Source: Fuerstiella marisgermanici (GTDB taxonomy: Bacteria; Planctomycetota; Planctomycetia; Planctomycetales; Planctomycetaceae). From it: a stretch of 64,000 nucleotides of DNA. The notes under the pieces are model-generated. The model had not been told where the DNA came from and searched no databases. It worked only from the letters and a program-made list of their open reading frames with translations. The position numbers and the translations under genes are program-made. This document shows, piece by piece, positions 1 through 9,949 of this stretch; positions within the stretch are counted from its first letter, which is position 1, and every line of letters starts with the position of its first letter. Location of the stretch: NCBI RefSeq assembly GCF_001983935.1, contig NZ_CP017641.1, forward strand, positions 868,001-932,000, given 5' to 3'.

Positions 1-2
1 CT

Positions 3-317
3 CACGAAATGATGGAAGAAACGGCTGGCCGGACAATCCGCGTCGTCGAGAATGTGGGCAGCGGAATTTTGTGGACGGAGCCGCGTGACCTGGATTTCAG
101 CACGATGCCGATGACGTTGAAGGATTATCCGGCCGACGGAATCAGCAGTTGGCTGCAGCCTCCCGCCGTAGCGATGGTGGACGGCAGCACCGTCACGCTA
201 AGCATGGAATTGACCGAAGACGAAGTCCGCAACATGCTGCTGATAGACAGTGATCAGGAACTCCCGGGTGGCGCACAAGAGATTGAAGACGGGCGTGATC
301 GGCCAATTAAGGAGTGA
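3..317 (+). CDS. C-terminal end of a DUF1559-type protein (partial, cut by window edge)
   Basis: The frame is open to the left edge, so the start lies outside the window; the visible part is about 104 residues. It reads like the tail of planctomycete DUF1559 proteins, the prepilin-like family: the segment VVENVGSGILWTEPRDLDF matches the usual 'VVEAG..VPWTKPDDL.F' stretch, and a PPAVAMVDGSTV strand corresponds to the conserved 'ADGSV' near the end. These proteins normally begin with a type IV prepilin-like helix, which cannot be seen here. The product would be a secreted or membrane-anchored pseudopilin-like protein of unknown role. The acidic tail (GAQEIEDGRDRPIKE) is unremarkable. The family call rests on pattern memory from a short fragment, so it is moderately certain. 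Confidence 0.6.
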   Translation, partial: HEMMEETAGRTIRVVENVGSGILWTEPRDLDFSTMPMTLKDYPADGISSWLQPPAVAMVDGSTVTLSMELTEDEVRNMLLIDSDQELPGGAQEIEDGRDRPIKE

Positions 318-390
318 GCGTCGATGGCAGTCGTTTGCCGTCATCGCAAAACCTGCGTAGAGTTTCGTCAAAAGTCGGCGCGACTTTGAC

Positions 391-651
391 TAAGAACCCC
401 TAACCAAACCTGTGTGAGCCGCGACGTTTGTGGTTTCGTTTCAGGCAAGAAGTGAGGAGGCGGCGACAAATGTCGTCGACGACGAACGCCGCCGCCTGAG
501 GCGGAACCACAAGCGGCCGGAGGGTTGTGACGACAGTAGCCGATCTGCGGCGTCAGCGCTCCTCGACGACATCTGTCGCCTCGTCACTATTCCTTGCATC
601 TCGACCACTGTCGTCACAACGCGGCCACACAGGTTTTGTTAGGGGTTCTAA
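391..651. repeat. 261-bp imperfect palindrome, MITE-like element
   Basis: The two ends are inverted copies: AGAACCCCTAACCAAACCTG at 393-412 matches the reverse complement of 631-650 with a single mismatch. The match continues inward with substitutions for roughly 100 bases per arm; for example GTCGTCGACGA at 472-482 faces TCCTCGACGAC at 560-570. A nested perfect 14-bp pair, GTTGTGACGACAGT (525-538) and ACTGTCGTCACAAC (607-620), lies in the right half. No open frame here looks like a protein. Size, terminal inverted repeats and lack of coding fit a miniature inverted-repeat element or another large hairpin repeat. Near-TA flanks (CTAA on both sides) are suggestive, but no clear target duplication is visible. 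Confidence 0.7.
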
Positions 652-698
652 AACCGAATCGTCACGACAACTCCACTTTCTGAACGGGACAGTTCGCC

Positions 699-1946
699 AT
701 GCGTACCCTTCCACTTGCATTCGCCCTTTGTCTTTCCAGCCACGTGGCGTTCGCTCAGGAGCCGTTTCACGAAACGCTCACGTCGACCGCCGAATCCGTG
801 AACGATGAAATCTGGTCTGCCGACAGCCGACAAGTCACGCCCAACTGCGAACACGATTGGTCAATCACGAAAGAAACGTTGCGAGGCGGACGGCAGGAAG
901 GCGTGGATATCATCACCGTCGACAACGGGGTGATGCAGATTGTCCTGTGCCCGACTCGCGGCATGGGCATCCTGAAAGTCACATCGGGTGACCTGCAACT
1001 AAAATGGGATAGTCCGGTCAAAGAGGTGGTGAACCCTCAGTTCGTGAATCTCGCCAGTCGAGGTGGGCTTGGCTGGTTGGAAGGCTTCAACGAATTTCTG
1101 TGCCGTTGCGGTTTGGAAAACAACGGGCACCCCGGCACAGATAAATTCATCAACAACGTCGGCGACGAAGCCGAGATGGAACTGACTCTGCACGGCAAAA
1201 TTGCCAACATTCCTGCCAGCAAGGTGGAAGTCGTCGTTGATCGGAAACCACCGTTTGCGTTGCGAGTGAAGGGGCAGGTGTATGAATCGTTTCTGTTTGG
1301 TCCGAAGCTACAGCTTCAGACAGAATTGGTTGTGTTGCCCGGCGAAAACACCTTCCAGCTGAACGATACGATCACAAATAAGGGAGCTCAGGAACAGGAA
1401 TTCCAGCTGTTATACCACGCGAATTTCGGCAGTCCGCTGCTGGCCGCAGGAGCGGAAGTGCTGGTGCCGACTCACAACGTGACGCCGTTTAATGATCACG
1501 CCGCTGCTGGCATGAAAAACTGGTCGAAATATGAGGGCCCGACGGCCGGATTTGTTGAGCAGGTTTATCTGTTGAAACCGAAGGCCGATCACAATGGCCA
1601 CACGATGGCGCTACTGGTCAACCGCGCAACGGCTCAGGCGGCTTCGATCGGCTGGTCAATAAAGCAGCTTCCGTATCTAACTGTCTGGAAGAACACCGGC
1701 GCGGCGGCCGACGGCTACGTGACTGGTATCGAGCCCGGTACTAACTACCCCAACAACCGAAGCGTGGAACGGGAAGCGGGACGCGTCCCCAAACTGGCCC
1801 CGGGTGAAAGTCGCGAAATGACGCTGACGTTTGGTCTTCATTCGGGAGGGAATGCAGTCGAGGCAGCGATCAACCAGATAACGGTTTTGCAGATGTCCGG
1901 GCAGGGGATCGACAGTCCGAATTCAACAACCACACCACGACAATGA
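699..1946 (+). CDS. DUF4432-type aldose-1-epimerase-like protein, secreted
   Basis: The 415-residue product opens with a signal peptide (RTLPLAFALCLSSHVAFAQ) and then shows the beta-sandwich pattern of the galactose-mutarotase-like superfamily as found in DUF4432 proteins: VDNGVMQIVLCPTRGMGIL near residues 75-93, RGGLGWLEGFNEFLCRCGL near 120-138, and LLYHANFGSPLL near 243-254. The likely role is binding or anomerising a sugar, or handling an oligosaccharide, in the periplasm; the substrate cannot be told from sequence. It overlaps the next gene by four bases (ATGA), so the two are probably translated together. The long palindromic repeat lies just upstream and may separate it from earlier transcription. 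No truncation is seen. Confidence 0.8.
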   Translation: MRTLPLAFALCLSSHVAFAQEPFHETLTSTAESVNDEIWSADSRQVTPNCEHDWSITKETLRGGRQEGVDIITVDNGVMQIVLCPTRGMGILKVTSGDLQLKWDSPVKEVVNPQFVNLASRGGLGWLEGFNEFLCRCGLENNGHPGTDKFINNVGDEAEMELTLHGKIANIPASKVEVVVDRKPPFALRVKGQVYESFLFGPKLQLQTELVVLPGENTFQLNDTITNKGAQEQEFQLLYHANFGSPLLAAGAEVLVPTHNVTPFNDHAAAGMKNWSKYEGPTAGFVEQVYLLKPKADHNGHTMALLVNRATAQAASIGWSIKQLPYLTVWKNTGAAADGYVTGIEPGTNYPNNRSVEREAGRVPKLAPGESREMTLTFGLHSGGNAVEAAINQITVLQMSGQGIDSPNSTTTPRQ

Positions 1947-3268
1947 CGCCAGCACCCACGGTCGCTTCACCGCCGGTCAGCCGCTGGTTCGCGTGCAAAT
2001 TAGGCTTGGCCACGTTCGCTGTTGTGGCGGCAGTTCTTTTTGCGTGGGTCAGTCTTCGCTTCGGATTGAATGCACCGCCGTCGACTTCCGGCGACGAACC
2101 CAGTTACGATTCCATTGCCTGGGAACTATGCCACGGCGACGGCTTTGCGATCGATTACTCTGACGCGGAATTTCGAACACCGTACGACACAGCGGCGCAG
2201 ACTCAGCCTGAGCTATTCGACTTGCCATCAACGCAGCAGGGCCCGGTCGCCTTTCGCCCGCCGCTGATGCCGGTCATCACGGCCGCCGGGAATCTGGTGT
2301 TCGGTCGGCAGTTCTACGTGCTTCGTAGCCTGAACATTCTGCTGATGGCCGCGACTGCCGGATTCGTTGCGTGGTACGTGAGTCGCGAGGTTGGGTTGCT
2401 GGCGGCTGCGTTCGCTGTGCTGCTGCTGTGTGTCGATGTGAGGACTCGTCTGTACGCTCGAGCATTGCTAACCGAACCGCTGGCCTGCCTGCTGGCGACG
2501 CTGCTGACATTGCTGTCGCTTCGATTGTGCAAACAGTTTCGGTATCGGGAGGTCGCCTTGGCCGGACTGGTGACCGGACTTTCGGTTGCGACGCGGTCAA
2601 TTGTCGTGCTGTGGCTTCCCGGGTTGGTGCTCATCCTGTTGCTTATTCAGCGGCGGACGCATCGTGCAAGCTTGTGGAATACTGCTCAAGGCGGCGTGGT
2701 TTTCCTGAGTTGCGTTTTTCTGACAGTGCTGCCATGGGCCGTCAGAAACGTGTTGCTGCTAGACCGGTTCGCTCCGCTGGGGACTCAGGGGTTGATGGAA
2801 CTTTCCGCTGGCTACAGCGACGTCGCGTGGCAGCATTTTGGTGTGTGGCAGAATCTGTCCAGCAGTGACTTCTTTGCTGACGCTGACCTCGAGGGGAAAA
2901 CTGGCGTTGCCAAAGAACTGGCGATCGCAGACGCGAGCAAAGCCAAAGCCGGAGAATGGATTCGCTCTAACACGGCGAAGCTGCCCGCGTTGGCAGCGAT
3001 GAAAGTGTACAGTGAATTCCGGCCGCACAATTTGGTGGAAGGCCTGGTGCTGTTGCTCGCCTCAATCGGCGCGGTCGGTTCCTGGCGGTCGACGGCGACA
3101 CGAATTCTTGTTGGACTGTTGCTGACCAATGCGAGTGCTGTGGCGTTAACGTGGTCGGTAGAAGGTCGCTTTGTGGTGCCTCAGTTGTTTGTGCTATATG
3201 CGTTGTGCGGCATCGGTGTCGGCAGATTCACCGGTTGGTTTCGGCAGCCGGCGCAGCAGCCTTCCTGA
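1943..3268 (+). CDS. GT39/ArnT-like integral membrane glycosyltransferase
   Basis: The 441-residue protein has about ten hydrophobic segments. The first (about residues 17-40) is followed by a short extracytoplasmic loop with SGDEPSYDSIA; the Asp-Glu pair there corresponds to the catalytic acidic residues that GT-C fold enzymes such as ArnT and protein O-mannosyltransferases carry in the first loop. A second conserved region is RPPLMPVITAAGNLVFG at about 105-121. Such enzymes move a sugar from a polyprenyl-phosphate donor to lipid, glycan or protein at the outer face of the inner membrane. It is coupled to the mutarotase-like gene by a four-base overlap, and its end overlaps the converging gene on the other strand by 41 bases. 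The acceptor is unknown. Confidence 0.75.
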   Translation: MTPAPTVASPPVSRWFACKLGLATFAVVAAVLFAWVSLRFGLNAPPSTSGDEPSYDSIAWELCHGDGFAIDYSDAEFRTPYDTAAQTQPELFDLPSTQQGPVAFRPPLMPVITAAGNLVFGRQFYVLRSLNILLMAATAGFVAWYVSREVGLLAAAFAVLLLCVDVRTRLYARALLTEPLACLLATLLTLLSLRLCKQFRYREVALAGLVTGLSVATRSIVVLWLPGLVLILLLIQRRTHRASLWNTAQGGVVFLSCVFLTVLPWAVRNVLLLDRFAPLGTQGLMELSAGYSDVAWQHFGVWQNLSSSDFFADADLEGKTGVAKELAIADASKAKAGEWIRSNTAKLPALAAMKVYSEFRPHNLVEGLVLLLASIGAVGSWRSTATRILVGLLLTNASAVALTWSVEGRFVVPQLFVLYALCGIGVGRFTGWFRQPAQQPS

Positions 3269-3956
3269 GTTGCTGCCAGCGCTCGAATAGCAGTGTATCC
3301 ATCTTTAATTCAATCGGGTTCTGGAATTCCATGTCGACTTCCGATACCACCAGCCCCGCGAAATTGTGGTCGGCCAGAATGTCGAAAATGCCCATGCAGA
3401 ATTCGCGTGATGTGTACATCGGTCGGTGCTCAAGCGGGCCCGGCAGGTAGCCCGGCATGTGGACATGTACGACGCATTCTGCGGCCCGCTGAAAGATGTT
3501 GCTTACGACGTCGAACATTTTTTCTAACGGTGCGTCCTGAAGGCTAAACTTCCAGATGTGTTCCATATCCAAAGTGACCGAACCGTGACGCAGAGCCCAT
3601 TCAACAAGTTCGTCTGGCGGGACTCGCATGGTTTCAACTCCCAACACGATGTTCGGATGAATGGCTTTCACCAAATCGCCGTAGCGCTTCATCATGGGCG
3701 GGTGGATGACCACTGCAGACACGCTTAGTTCATCAAACAATCGGCAACAGGCCTGCAAATGGTCGGCAGATAGTTCCGGCTTATTGGGGAAGTGCATGGC
3801 GTAGTTCATGTCGAATCGCCGCGCCATCGCGATCACTTCGTCTGCTTGCTCAAGCACTGCTGCGTTCAGATACAGTTCCGCGTTGCGGAATCCAGCGTCG
3901 AATGCCTGCTGAAACGCTTCTGGCTGCGGTAAGAATTTAGTGGCGAGTTTTAGCAT
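3228..3956 (-). CDS. Sugar phosphate isomerase/epimerase-like TIM-barrel protein
   Basis: Starting at the Met of MLKLATKFLPQPEAF the product is 242 residues; an upstream Met at 4040 would add 28 residues with no family likeness, so the shorter start is preferred. Features of the xylose-isomerase-like (AP endonuclease 2) TIM barrel are visible: NAELYLN early, MNYAMHFPNKPELSADHL near 60, SAVVIHPP near 90, VLGVETM near 115, SVTLDMEHIWKF near 137, VVHVHMPGY near 170 and LVVSEVDMEF near 215. The Glu, Asp, His and Glu residues at strand ends would bind a divalent metal. The substrate is probably a sugar or inositol derivative but is not determinable. The 3' end overlaps the converging glycosyltransferase gene. 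Confidence 0.7.
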   Translation of the reverse strand: MLKLATKFLPQPEAFQQAFDAGFRNAELYLNAAVLEQADEVIAMARRFDMNYAMHFPNKPELSADHLQACCRLFDELSVSAVVIHPPMMKRYGDLVKAIHPNIVLGVETMRVPPDELVEWALRHGSVTLDMEHIWKFSLQDAPLEKMFDVVSNIFQRAAECVVHVHMPGYLPGPLEHRPMYTSREFCMGIFDILADHNFAGLVVSEVDMEFQNPIELKMDTLLFERWQQLRKAAAPAAETNR

Positions 3957-4752
3957 GGCGGGACTCTTGTCGTTTGGTGTTGCAGTCCGAAGGCGGCAGT
4001 GTTGAACGTGGGCTTGGAACTGAGTGGCTAAGGCAGGCAAATCATGCCTTCAGCGTAAAACGAACCGCCGATACTTTTTCCGTCGTCTGTCGTGGCGTGA
4101 CTGCTCGACACTTGTCTCCGTTCCGTCCGTAATCTGCGAAGCCGCTGTTTAGTCATCGGGTGGCCACGCAGGCGATGTGCGGGAACACTGTGAAATTGCG
4201 ACTTGCGACGCCAAATTGGGTTTCAGGCAGCTGGATATGGTTGTCGGGGGACAAGGCCCGACTGGAAGTGCCCTGCAGGATGTCGCCACACAGATTCACC
4301 GGCAGATTGAGCCGGTTTTTATCTGCGCGTATCTGTCGTTGGAAGAATGAGGCTATGTCGCTGATAGCCAGCAACGCGGCCATCAGCTTGCCGAAGATCA
4401 TGCTCGTTTTCGGCGTGGTTGTCTCACTGTATTTTGGTGTCAGCACGTTTAGGCTCGCCGAAACCTATTTACTGTGCGACCCGGATTGCGTGCCAGAAAG
4501 CACGACGGCATTCAACATTGCGACGGCGTCTCTACTACGAATTTGCATGTAGTTCGGCAGTTTCTGTTGATATTTACTGGGATTGCACGTGCTGGAACTG
4601 CAACAATTTCTGCGTTCGATATGCTGATGAACAACTGCGAAACATTGTGCGAGTTTATTCTCGCCATTTTCGTCAAAATGCATTCTTCATCCGAGTGCCG
4701 TTGGCTTGCAAAACAGCACTCTGTCAACGGCATTGTCTCAAAGGCCACCTGC
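3957..4752. other. Intergenic region without a recognisable gene
   Basis: About 800 bases lie between the isomerase-like gene and the start chosen for the next gene. Short open frames occur on both strands (for example 4160-4552 and 4153-4446), but their translations have uneven composition and no recognisable domain, and the two overlap each other antisense. The downstream gene's frame stays open back to 4474, yet the residues before the signal peptide look random. I see no clear hairpin terminator or operator. Confidence 0.5.
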
Positions 4753-7700
4753 ATGCCATATCCACCGATTTACAACTCAATGCGACAGATCTGCCGCTGC
4801 CTCGTCGTCCTGATTCTGATGCTGTTTGTCACTCAGGCTCAAGTGTCGGCCGACTCCTTCGAGTTCCAAAAAGACGACGTTGTTGCCATCTACGGCAACG
4901 GGCTGGCGGACCGCATGCAGCACGATCCGTGGGTTGAAACTGTCCTTCAGGCCCACCTGAAGGGGATGAATGTTCGGTTTCGGAATATGAGTTTCTCCGG
5001 CGACATGGTGAACCAGCGGCCTCGCAACAAAGGCTTCACGAACGATATGGAATACCTGCAGCATGTGGCTCCGAGCGTCGTCTTCATCATGTACGGCTAC
5101 AACGAATCGCATGCCGGACCGAGTGGTGCGAAGGCGTACCAGGACGAACTGGTTAGTCTGGTCGAAAAGTATCGAGCGTTACGCAAAGAGAAAGGTGTCG
5201 ACGCGAGATTCGTTTTGTTCAGCCCGATCGCCTATGAAAACACGGGCAGTCCGCACCTTCCGGACGGAATCCAACTGAATGCCAATTTGAAAGCGTTTAC
5301 CGAGGCCACTCGCCAGGCCGCCACTGCGGCGAAGGCAACATTCGTCGATCTGTATTCGCCGACACTGCAACTGTTCGAATCCACTGAGGCACAACAGACG
5401 TTGAACGGGATCCATTTGAATGCGACTGGCTACCGAAACCTTGCTGGCATCATATCGCAGCGTTTGCTGAACAAGCCCGCGCCGACAGCGAAAGAGCTTA
5501 CCCAACTGTATGCTGCTGTTGAGGACAAGAACTGGCACTGGCACAACCGGTATCGAGCGACGGACGGAAATGATGTCTGGGGATCGCGATCAGTTCTAAG
5601 CTTTGTTGACGGTCAGACAAATGCAGAAGTGCTGACGCACGAGCTCAAAATGCTCGATCAGATGACTGCGAATCGCGACGTCGTAATTTGGGCGGCCGCC
5701 GAGGGCAGGCAGATCGCTGCGGATGACAGCAACGTTCCTCCACCGATTGAAGTGATCTCAAACGTGGGCGGCGGGAGTCGCAGTTCGAGCGCCGAAAAAG
5801 AAGGCAGCACCGACTATCTTAGTCCGGAAGAAAGCCTCGCGAAAATTAATGTGCCTGATGGCTTTGAGCTGAACATCTTCGCTTCGGAAGTTCAGTTTCC
5901 GGATCTGGCCAATCCTGTGCAGATGCAGGTCGATGCAAAAGGGCGGCTTTGGGCGGCGAGCTGGAATTCGTATCCGAAATGGGAACCCGGTCAGGAACTC
6001 AAAGACAGCCTGATGATCTTTGAAGACACCGATCATGACGGTGTCGCCGACAAGCGAAAGATCTTCGCTCACGTGCACAACCCGCTCGGATTCGAATTTT
6101 GGGGTGGCGGTGTTGTGGTCACTTCTGGTCCGGATCTTCTCTTTCTGAAGGATACCGACGGTGACGACAAAGCCGATGTTCGCTATCCGCTGCTTCAGGG
6201 GCTGGGCACTTCAGACACTCATCACGCCGCGAATAATCTAATCTATGGACCGGACGGCGGCATCTATTGGCAGAGTGGTATCTTCCTGGTTCACAACCAC
6301 GAAACGCCGTGGAAGCGGAATCTCACCACCGGCGGATCGGGGATGTATCGATTCGATCCTCGCACATTTGCGATCACTCCAATCGCTGCGAACAGTCCTA
6401 ATCCGCATGGGATCAGTTTTGACCGCTGGGGCTATTGTTACGCCAACGACGGGACGGGCGGCAAGTCGTATCAGGTGCGCCCGCATGAGAATGGCTTCCG
6501 CATGCACACTCTGTTGACGAAGGAATTTCGACCGGTTGCCGCGAACGAAATTCTTTCATCGACACACTTTCCAGACGACATGCAGGAGGACTTCCTGATC
6601 CTGAATGTGATCGGCTTCCTCGGCGTCAAGCAGTACGACCTCGATCGGGGCGACGGTGGCAGGCGACCGTATGGGCACGTCTGGGGAACGCCCGGGATGG
6701 AACTTCTGAACGGCGAAGACCGAAACTTCCGACCAAGCGATGCAGTCATCGGTGCCGACGGCGCGCTGTATGTGGCTGACTGGCACAATATGATTATTGG
6801 CCACATGCAACACAATATTCGCGACCCCAGTCGAGACCACAAGCACGGTCGCATCTTTCGGCTGACCGCCAAAGGACGTCCCCTTCAGGAACCGGTTGCA
6901 ATTGATGGTGAACCGATCGCAGCTCTACTGGACAACCTCAAGCACCCAGCGAATGGTGTCCGTCATCGTACGCGAGTGGAACTTAGTAATCGCGATTCCG
7001 GCGAAGTGATCGCGGCGACTCAACAATGGATGGCGAACTTTGATCCCAATGACGAAACCGAAGCGCACCATCTTCTCGAAGCATTGTGGATGCACCAGCA
7101 GCACCACGTGCAGAACAAAGAGCTACTTCACTCGCTGGTGAATTCCGAAGTCCCGCACGCTGCCGTCGCGGCGAAGACCGTTCAGCATGTGTGGGACAAT
7201 GTCGATCTTAAAGGAGCCACAGAATTCGCGGCTCCGCCCGAACTGAAACTCGTGAAGTATCGATCGCCACGGCACCTCGATAAGAAGTACCACAAGATCT
7301 ATCAGACCGGTGCTTCAATTTTTCAGCGTGAGTCACATTGCGCCACTTGTCATCTAACGAACGGGCAGGGCAACGGCATCGTCTATCCGACGCTGGTCGG
7401 AAGTCCGTGGGTCACTGGCAGCGAAGACCGGCTGGTTAAGCTGGCTCTGCATGGCATGTGGGGCAAACTCACGGTACGAGGCAAGACTTACGACCCTGCC
7501 CGCGGTGTGCCGCCCATGACCGCGTTCCGTGATCTGCTCAAGGATGATGAACTTGCAGCAGTTCTGACGTTTGTCCGCAACACGTGGGGCAATAAGGCGT
7601 CCGTGATTGACGCGAAGACTGTCGCGAAGGTTCGAGCCGAAACTGCGGGCCGCAGTGTCTTCTGGAAGCCGGAAGAATTGCTTGAGCAACATCCGCTCGA

Positions 7701-8244
7701 AAAAGAACTGATGATGCCGGGCGATGAGGCGGAAGAAGCTATCGCTAACCTGGAACTCGAAAAGGAATTGCTCAGTCAGCCGACGGCTAAGCTTGTTGAA
7801 GATGCCATCGCGAACGGGAAGGCTTCTCGCGGCAAGGAGTTGTTCTACCGATCTTCAGCAGCGTGCTTCGCGTGCCATGATCCACCCACCGGTACGCCTC
7901 GATTGGGGCCCGACCTGACGAAGGTGGCCACAAAGATGACGCACGAAGACCTTGTGAAATCGATACTCGACCCGTCTCAGAAGATCGACAAAGAGTTCGC
8001 TCAAGTGACTGTCGTGACCGATGAGGGCAAAGTCATCACCGGCATTCGAGTATCTGAAAACGACAAAGAGATCGTGCTGCGAAACCTCGCGCAGCCGAAG
8101 CCCATTACGATTGCCATCGACGAGATTGACGAAGTCGTCGAATCAAAAGTTTCATTGATGCCGGCGAATCTCGTGCGTCTGTTGAAGAATCGCCAGGAGT
8201 TTGATGACCTGATGAAGTACGTCATCGAAGTTCGAAAACGGTAG
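4753..8244 (+). CDS. SGNH-hydrolase / PVC-type propeller / dual cytochrome c fusion protein
   Basis: The start at 4753 has AAAGG eight bases upstream; 4780 is an alternative that begins directly at the signal peptide [15 protein letters not shown]. The secreted protein of about 1163 residues has three parts. An SGNH-like domain (about 40-250) shows [23 protein letters not shown] and [14 protein letters not shown]-type membrane-bound-dehydrogenase propeller (about 365-730) begins at [19 protein letters not shown]. The cytochrome c part has CATCH near 865 and CFACH near 1038, the second in the usual planctomycete haem-binding module ([19 protein letters not shown]). The classical GDS nucleophile is not obvious in the first motif (GNG instead), so hydrolase activity is doubtful. 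It probably acts in periplasmic oxidation of a carbohydrate-linked substrate; the actual substrate is unknown. Confidence 0.85.
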   Translation: MPYPPIYNSMRQICRCLVVLILMLFVTQAQVSADSFEFQKDDVVAIYGNGLADRMQHDPWVETVLQAHLKGMNVRFRNMSFSGDMVNQRPRNKGFTNDMEYLQHVAPSVVFIMYGYNESHAGPSGAKAYQDELVSLVEKYRALRKEKGVDARFVLFSPIAYENTGSPHLPDGIQLNANLKAFTEATRQAATAAKATFVDLYSPTLQLFESTEAQQTLNGIHLNATGYRNLAGIISQRLLNKPAPTAKELTQLYAAVEDKNWHWHNRYRATDGNDVWGSRSVLSFVDGQTNAEVLTHELKMLDQMTANRDVVIWAAAEGRQIAADDSNVPPPIEVISNVGGGSRSSSAEKEGSTDYLSPEESLAKINVPDGFELNIFASEVQFPDLANPVQMQVDAKGRLWAASWNSYPKWEPGQELKDSLMIFEDTDHDGVADKRKIFAHVHNPLGFEFWGGGVVVTSGPDLLFLKDTDGDDKADVRYPLLQGLGTSDTHHAANNLIYGPDGGIYWQSGIFLVHNHETPWKRNLTTGGSGMYRFDPRTFAITPIAANSPNPHGISFDRWGYCYANDGTGGKSYQVRPHENGFRMHTLLTKEFRPVAANEILSSTHFPDDMQEDFLILNVIGFLGVKQYDLDRGDGGRRPYGHVWGTPGMELLNGEDRNFRPSDAVIGADGALYVADWHNMIIGHMQHNIRDPSRDHKHGRIFRLTAKGRPLQEPVAIDGEPIAALLDNLKHPANGVRHRTRVELSNRDSGEVIAATQQWMANFDPNDETEAHHLLEALWMHQQHHVQNKELLHSLVNSEVPHAAVAAKTVQHVWDNVDLKGATEFAAPPELKLVKYRSPRHLDKKYHKIYQTGASIFQRESHCATCHLTNGQGNGIVYPTLVGSPWVTGSEDRLVKLALHGMWGKLTVRGKTYDPARGVPPMTAFRDLLKDDELAAVLTFVRNTWGNKASVIDAKTVAKVRAETAGRSVFWKPEELLEQHPLEKELMMPGDEAEEAIANLELEKELLSQPTAKLVEDAIANGKASRGKELFYRSSAACFACHDPPTGTPRLGPDLTKVATKMTHEDLVKSILDPSQKIDKEFAQVTVVTDEGKVITGIRVSENDKEIVLRNLAQPKPITIAIDEIDEVVESKVSLMPANLVRLLKNRQEFDDLMKYVIEVRKR

Positions 8245-8478
8245 GCGTTACATAGAGGGGCTCCACGCATTGGGAAGTTGTGGCCTTCGCCAGAAATTCC
8301 GATCTGCGACCAAATCGCAGAAACTCTGGCGAGCCCCACGACAAGTTGCCGTTCTGGCTGATGCTGACGCACTGACAATACCACCGGCTGGTGTGACGCC
8401 GACTTTGCTTCGCCGTTAGCACCAATCAGCCCACGGCAATTGATGAATATCCTTCCAGCATGAAAGGGGCTGAGATTC

Positions 8479-9870
8479 GTGAAGCTACAAGTCCTGCTTG
8501 CGATCACGCTGTTCAGAATACTTCCGTCTGTTGCAGTCGCGGATGATCGTACGAATATCCTCTTTATCTTTGCCGACGACTGGGGCTGGGGCGACTTAAG
8601 CTGCCACGGGCATCCGTACGTTAAAACGCCCAATATTGATCGGCTGGCGAAGGAAGGGACCGACTATCACCGGTTTACAGTTGCCAGTGGCGTATGCTCA
8701 CCCAGCCGAGCGGCCGTTATGACCGGACATTTTCCGGCTCGCTACAACATTGACGGGCACTTCGCATGGGTGCCCAGCAATGCGAAACGGAATATGCCGG
8801 ACTGGCTGGCGACGGACTGCGTGACGTTGCCGAGACTGCTGCAACAAGCCGGATACGCAACGGCCCATTTCGGCAAATGGCATCTGTCGAACGATATGAT
8901 TCCCGATTCGCCATCACCTGGTGAATACGGTTACGACACATACGGCGCCTTTAATTGTTCGGGCGAACAGATGCCCGTTCATGAAGACGCGGCGAATGCC
9001 ATTCAATTTATCGAAGCCAGTCAGCAAGCCAACAAGCCCTTCTTCATTAACCTCTGGATTCACGAACCGCACACTCCGTTTCACGTTGTTCCGAAATACC
9101 GGTGGCGGTTTAGAAACAGCGGTCTTGACGAAGCGGATGAGATCTATGCATCTGTGCTATCGCACGCGGACGATCGCATCGGTGAAGTTCTGGATGCTTT
9201 GGATCGGCTGAATCTTACAGACAACACTCTGGTCGTGTTCAGTTCTGACAACGGCCCTGCTCGCGGAAAACTAAACGCACCGCTATCGCTAAGTTACGAT
9301 ACGGCAACTGGTGCCGGGTTCGGCATTGCGGCGTCGAAGGGCATCACAGCCGGGCGAAAGGGCTACAAGGCGTCGCTGTTTGAAGGCGGCATCAACGTTC
9401 CATTTATCGTCCGCTGGCCTGGCAAAGTTGGGGCGGGCAAAGTTGACGACCGCCTGTTGATTTCCGCCGTCGATCTGCTTCCCACATTCTGTGAAGTCGG
9501 GAAAGTCCACTTGCCTGCCTCATACAAGCCCGACGGGTTAAGCCAATTGGCCGGACTGTTGGGCGACTCACGTGACGGCCGCAGCAATCCGCTTTTCTGG
9601 AAGATGACGGGACGTGGCAAGCCACAGCAGGCGAATTCGTTTCACTGGGTAGACTATGTGATCGTCGACCAGCAGTGGAAACTTCTCGCGGACGACGATT
9701 CAACACACGTGGAACTCTACAATATCGTGGAAGACGTCTACGAGAAGAACGACCTTCACGATGCACACCCACAAGTTGTTGCAGCGTTGAGCAGGAAGCT
9801 GGCAGACTGGAAGGCCACACTGCCAAACGGTCCAGACTCAAGATATTTCTCGTCGCTACGAGAAAAGTAA
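8479..9870 (+). CDS. Sulfatase (arylsulfatase A-like), secreted
   Basis: The gene starts with GTG, and GAAAGGGG lies about a dozen bases upstream. The 463-residue product has a signal peptide (LLAITLFRILPSVAVA), the metal-binding FADDWGWGD motif, and the formylglycine motif CSPSR with Cys at residue 73 in GVCSPSRAAVMTGHFP. FGKWHLS, LWIHEPHTPFHV and VVFSSDNGP follow in the expected order. It would hydrolyse sulfate esters, probably on a polysaccharide, in the periplasm or outside; the Cys must be matured by a formylglycine-generating enzyme not present in this window. Length is normal for the family. It follows the large cytochrome fusion by 234 bases that hold nothing recognisable and precedes a broken ThuA gene, so the three may belong to one catabolic neighbourhood. 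Confidence 0.92.
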   Translation: MKLQVLLAITLFRILPSVAVADDRTNILFIFADDWGWGDLSCHGHPYVKTPNIDRLAKEGTDYHRFTVASGVCSPSRAAVMTGHFPARYNIDGHFAWVPSNAKRNMPDWLATDCVTLPRLLQQAGYATAHFGKWHLSNDMIPDSPSPGEYGYDTYGAFNCSGEQMPVHEDAANAIQFIEASQQANKPFFINLWIHEPHTPFHVVPKYRWRFRNSGLDEADEIYASVLSHADDRIGEVLDALDRLNLTDNTLVVFSSDNGPARGKLNAPLSLSYDTATGAGFGIAASKGITAGRKGYKASLFEGGINVPFIVRWPGKVGAGKVDDRLLISAVDLLPTFCEVGKVHLPASYKPDGLSQLAGLLGDSRDGRSNPLFWKMTGRGKPQQANSFHWVDYVIVDQQWKLLADDDSTHVELYNIVEDVYEKNDLHDAHPQVVAALSRKLADWKATLPNGPDSRYFSSLREK

Positions 9871-9949
9871 TTCCCACACTGGTGATTCGATGTGGCGGAG
9901 TGCCACGCGAGAACACTGACTACAGCCACTCCCTTTCGCAGGCAGATTC

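Noticed and set aside
4160-4552. Open frame of 130 codons on the plus strand in the gap before the SGNH/cytochrome gene
   Set aside because: Overlapped antisense by another open frame, composition is uneven, and no domain or good ribosome site is visible; treated as non-coding.
4474-4752. N-terminal extension of the SGNH/cytochrome gene back to 4474
   Set aside because: The extra residues have no family likeness and would bury the signal peptide inside the chain; the start at 4753 has a ribosome site.
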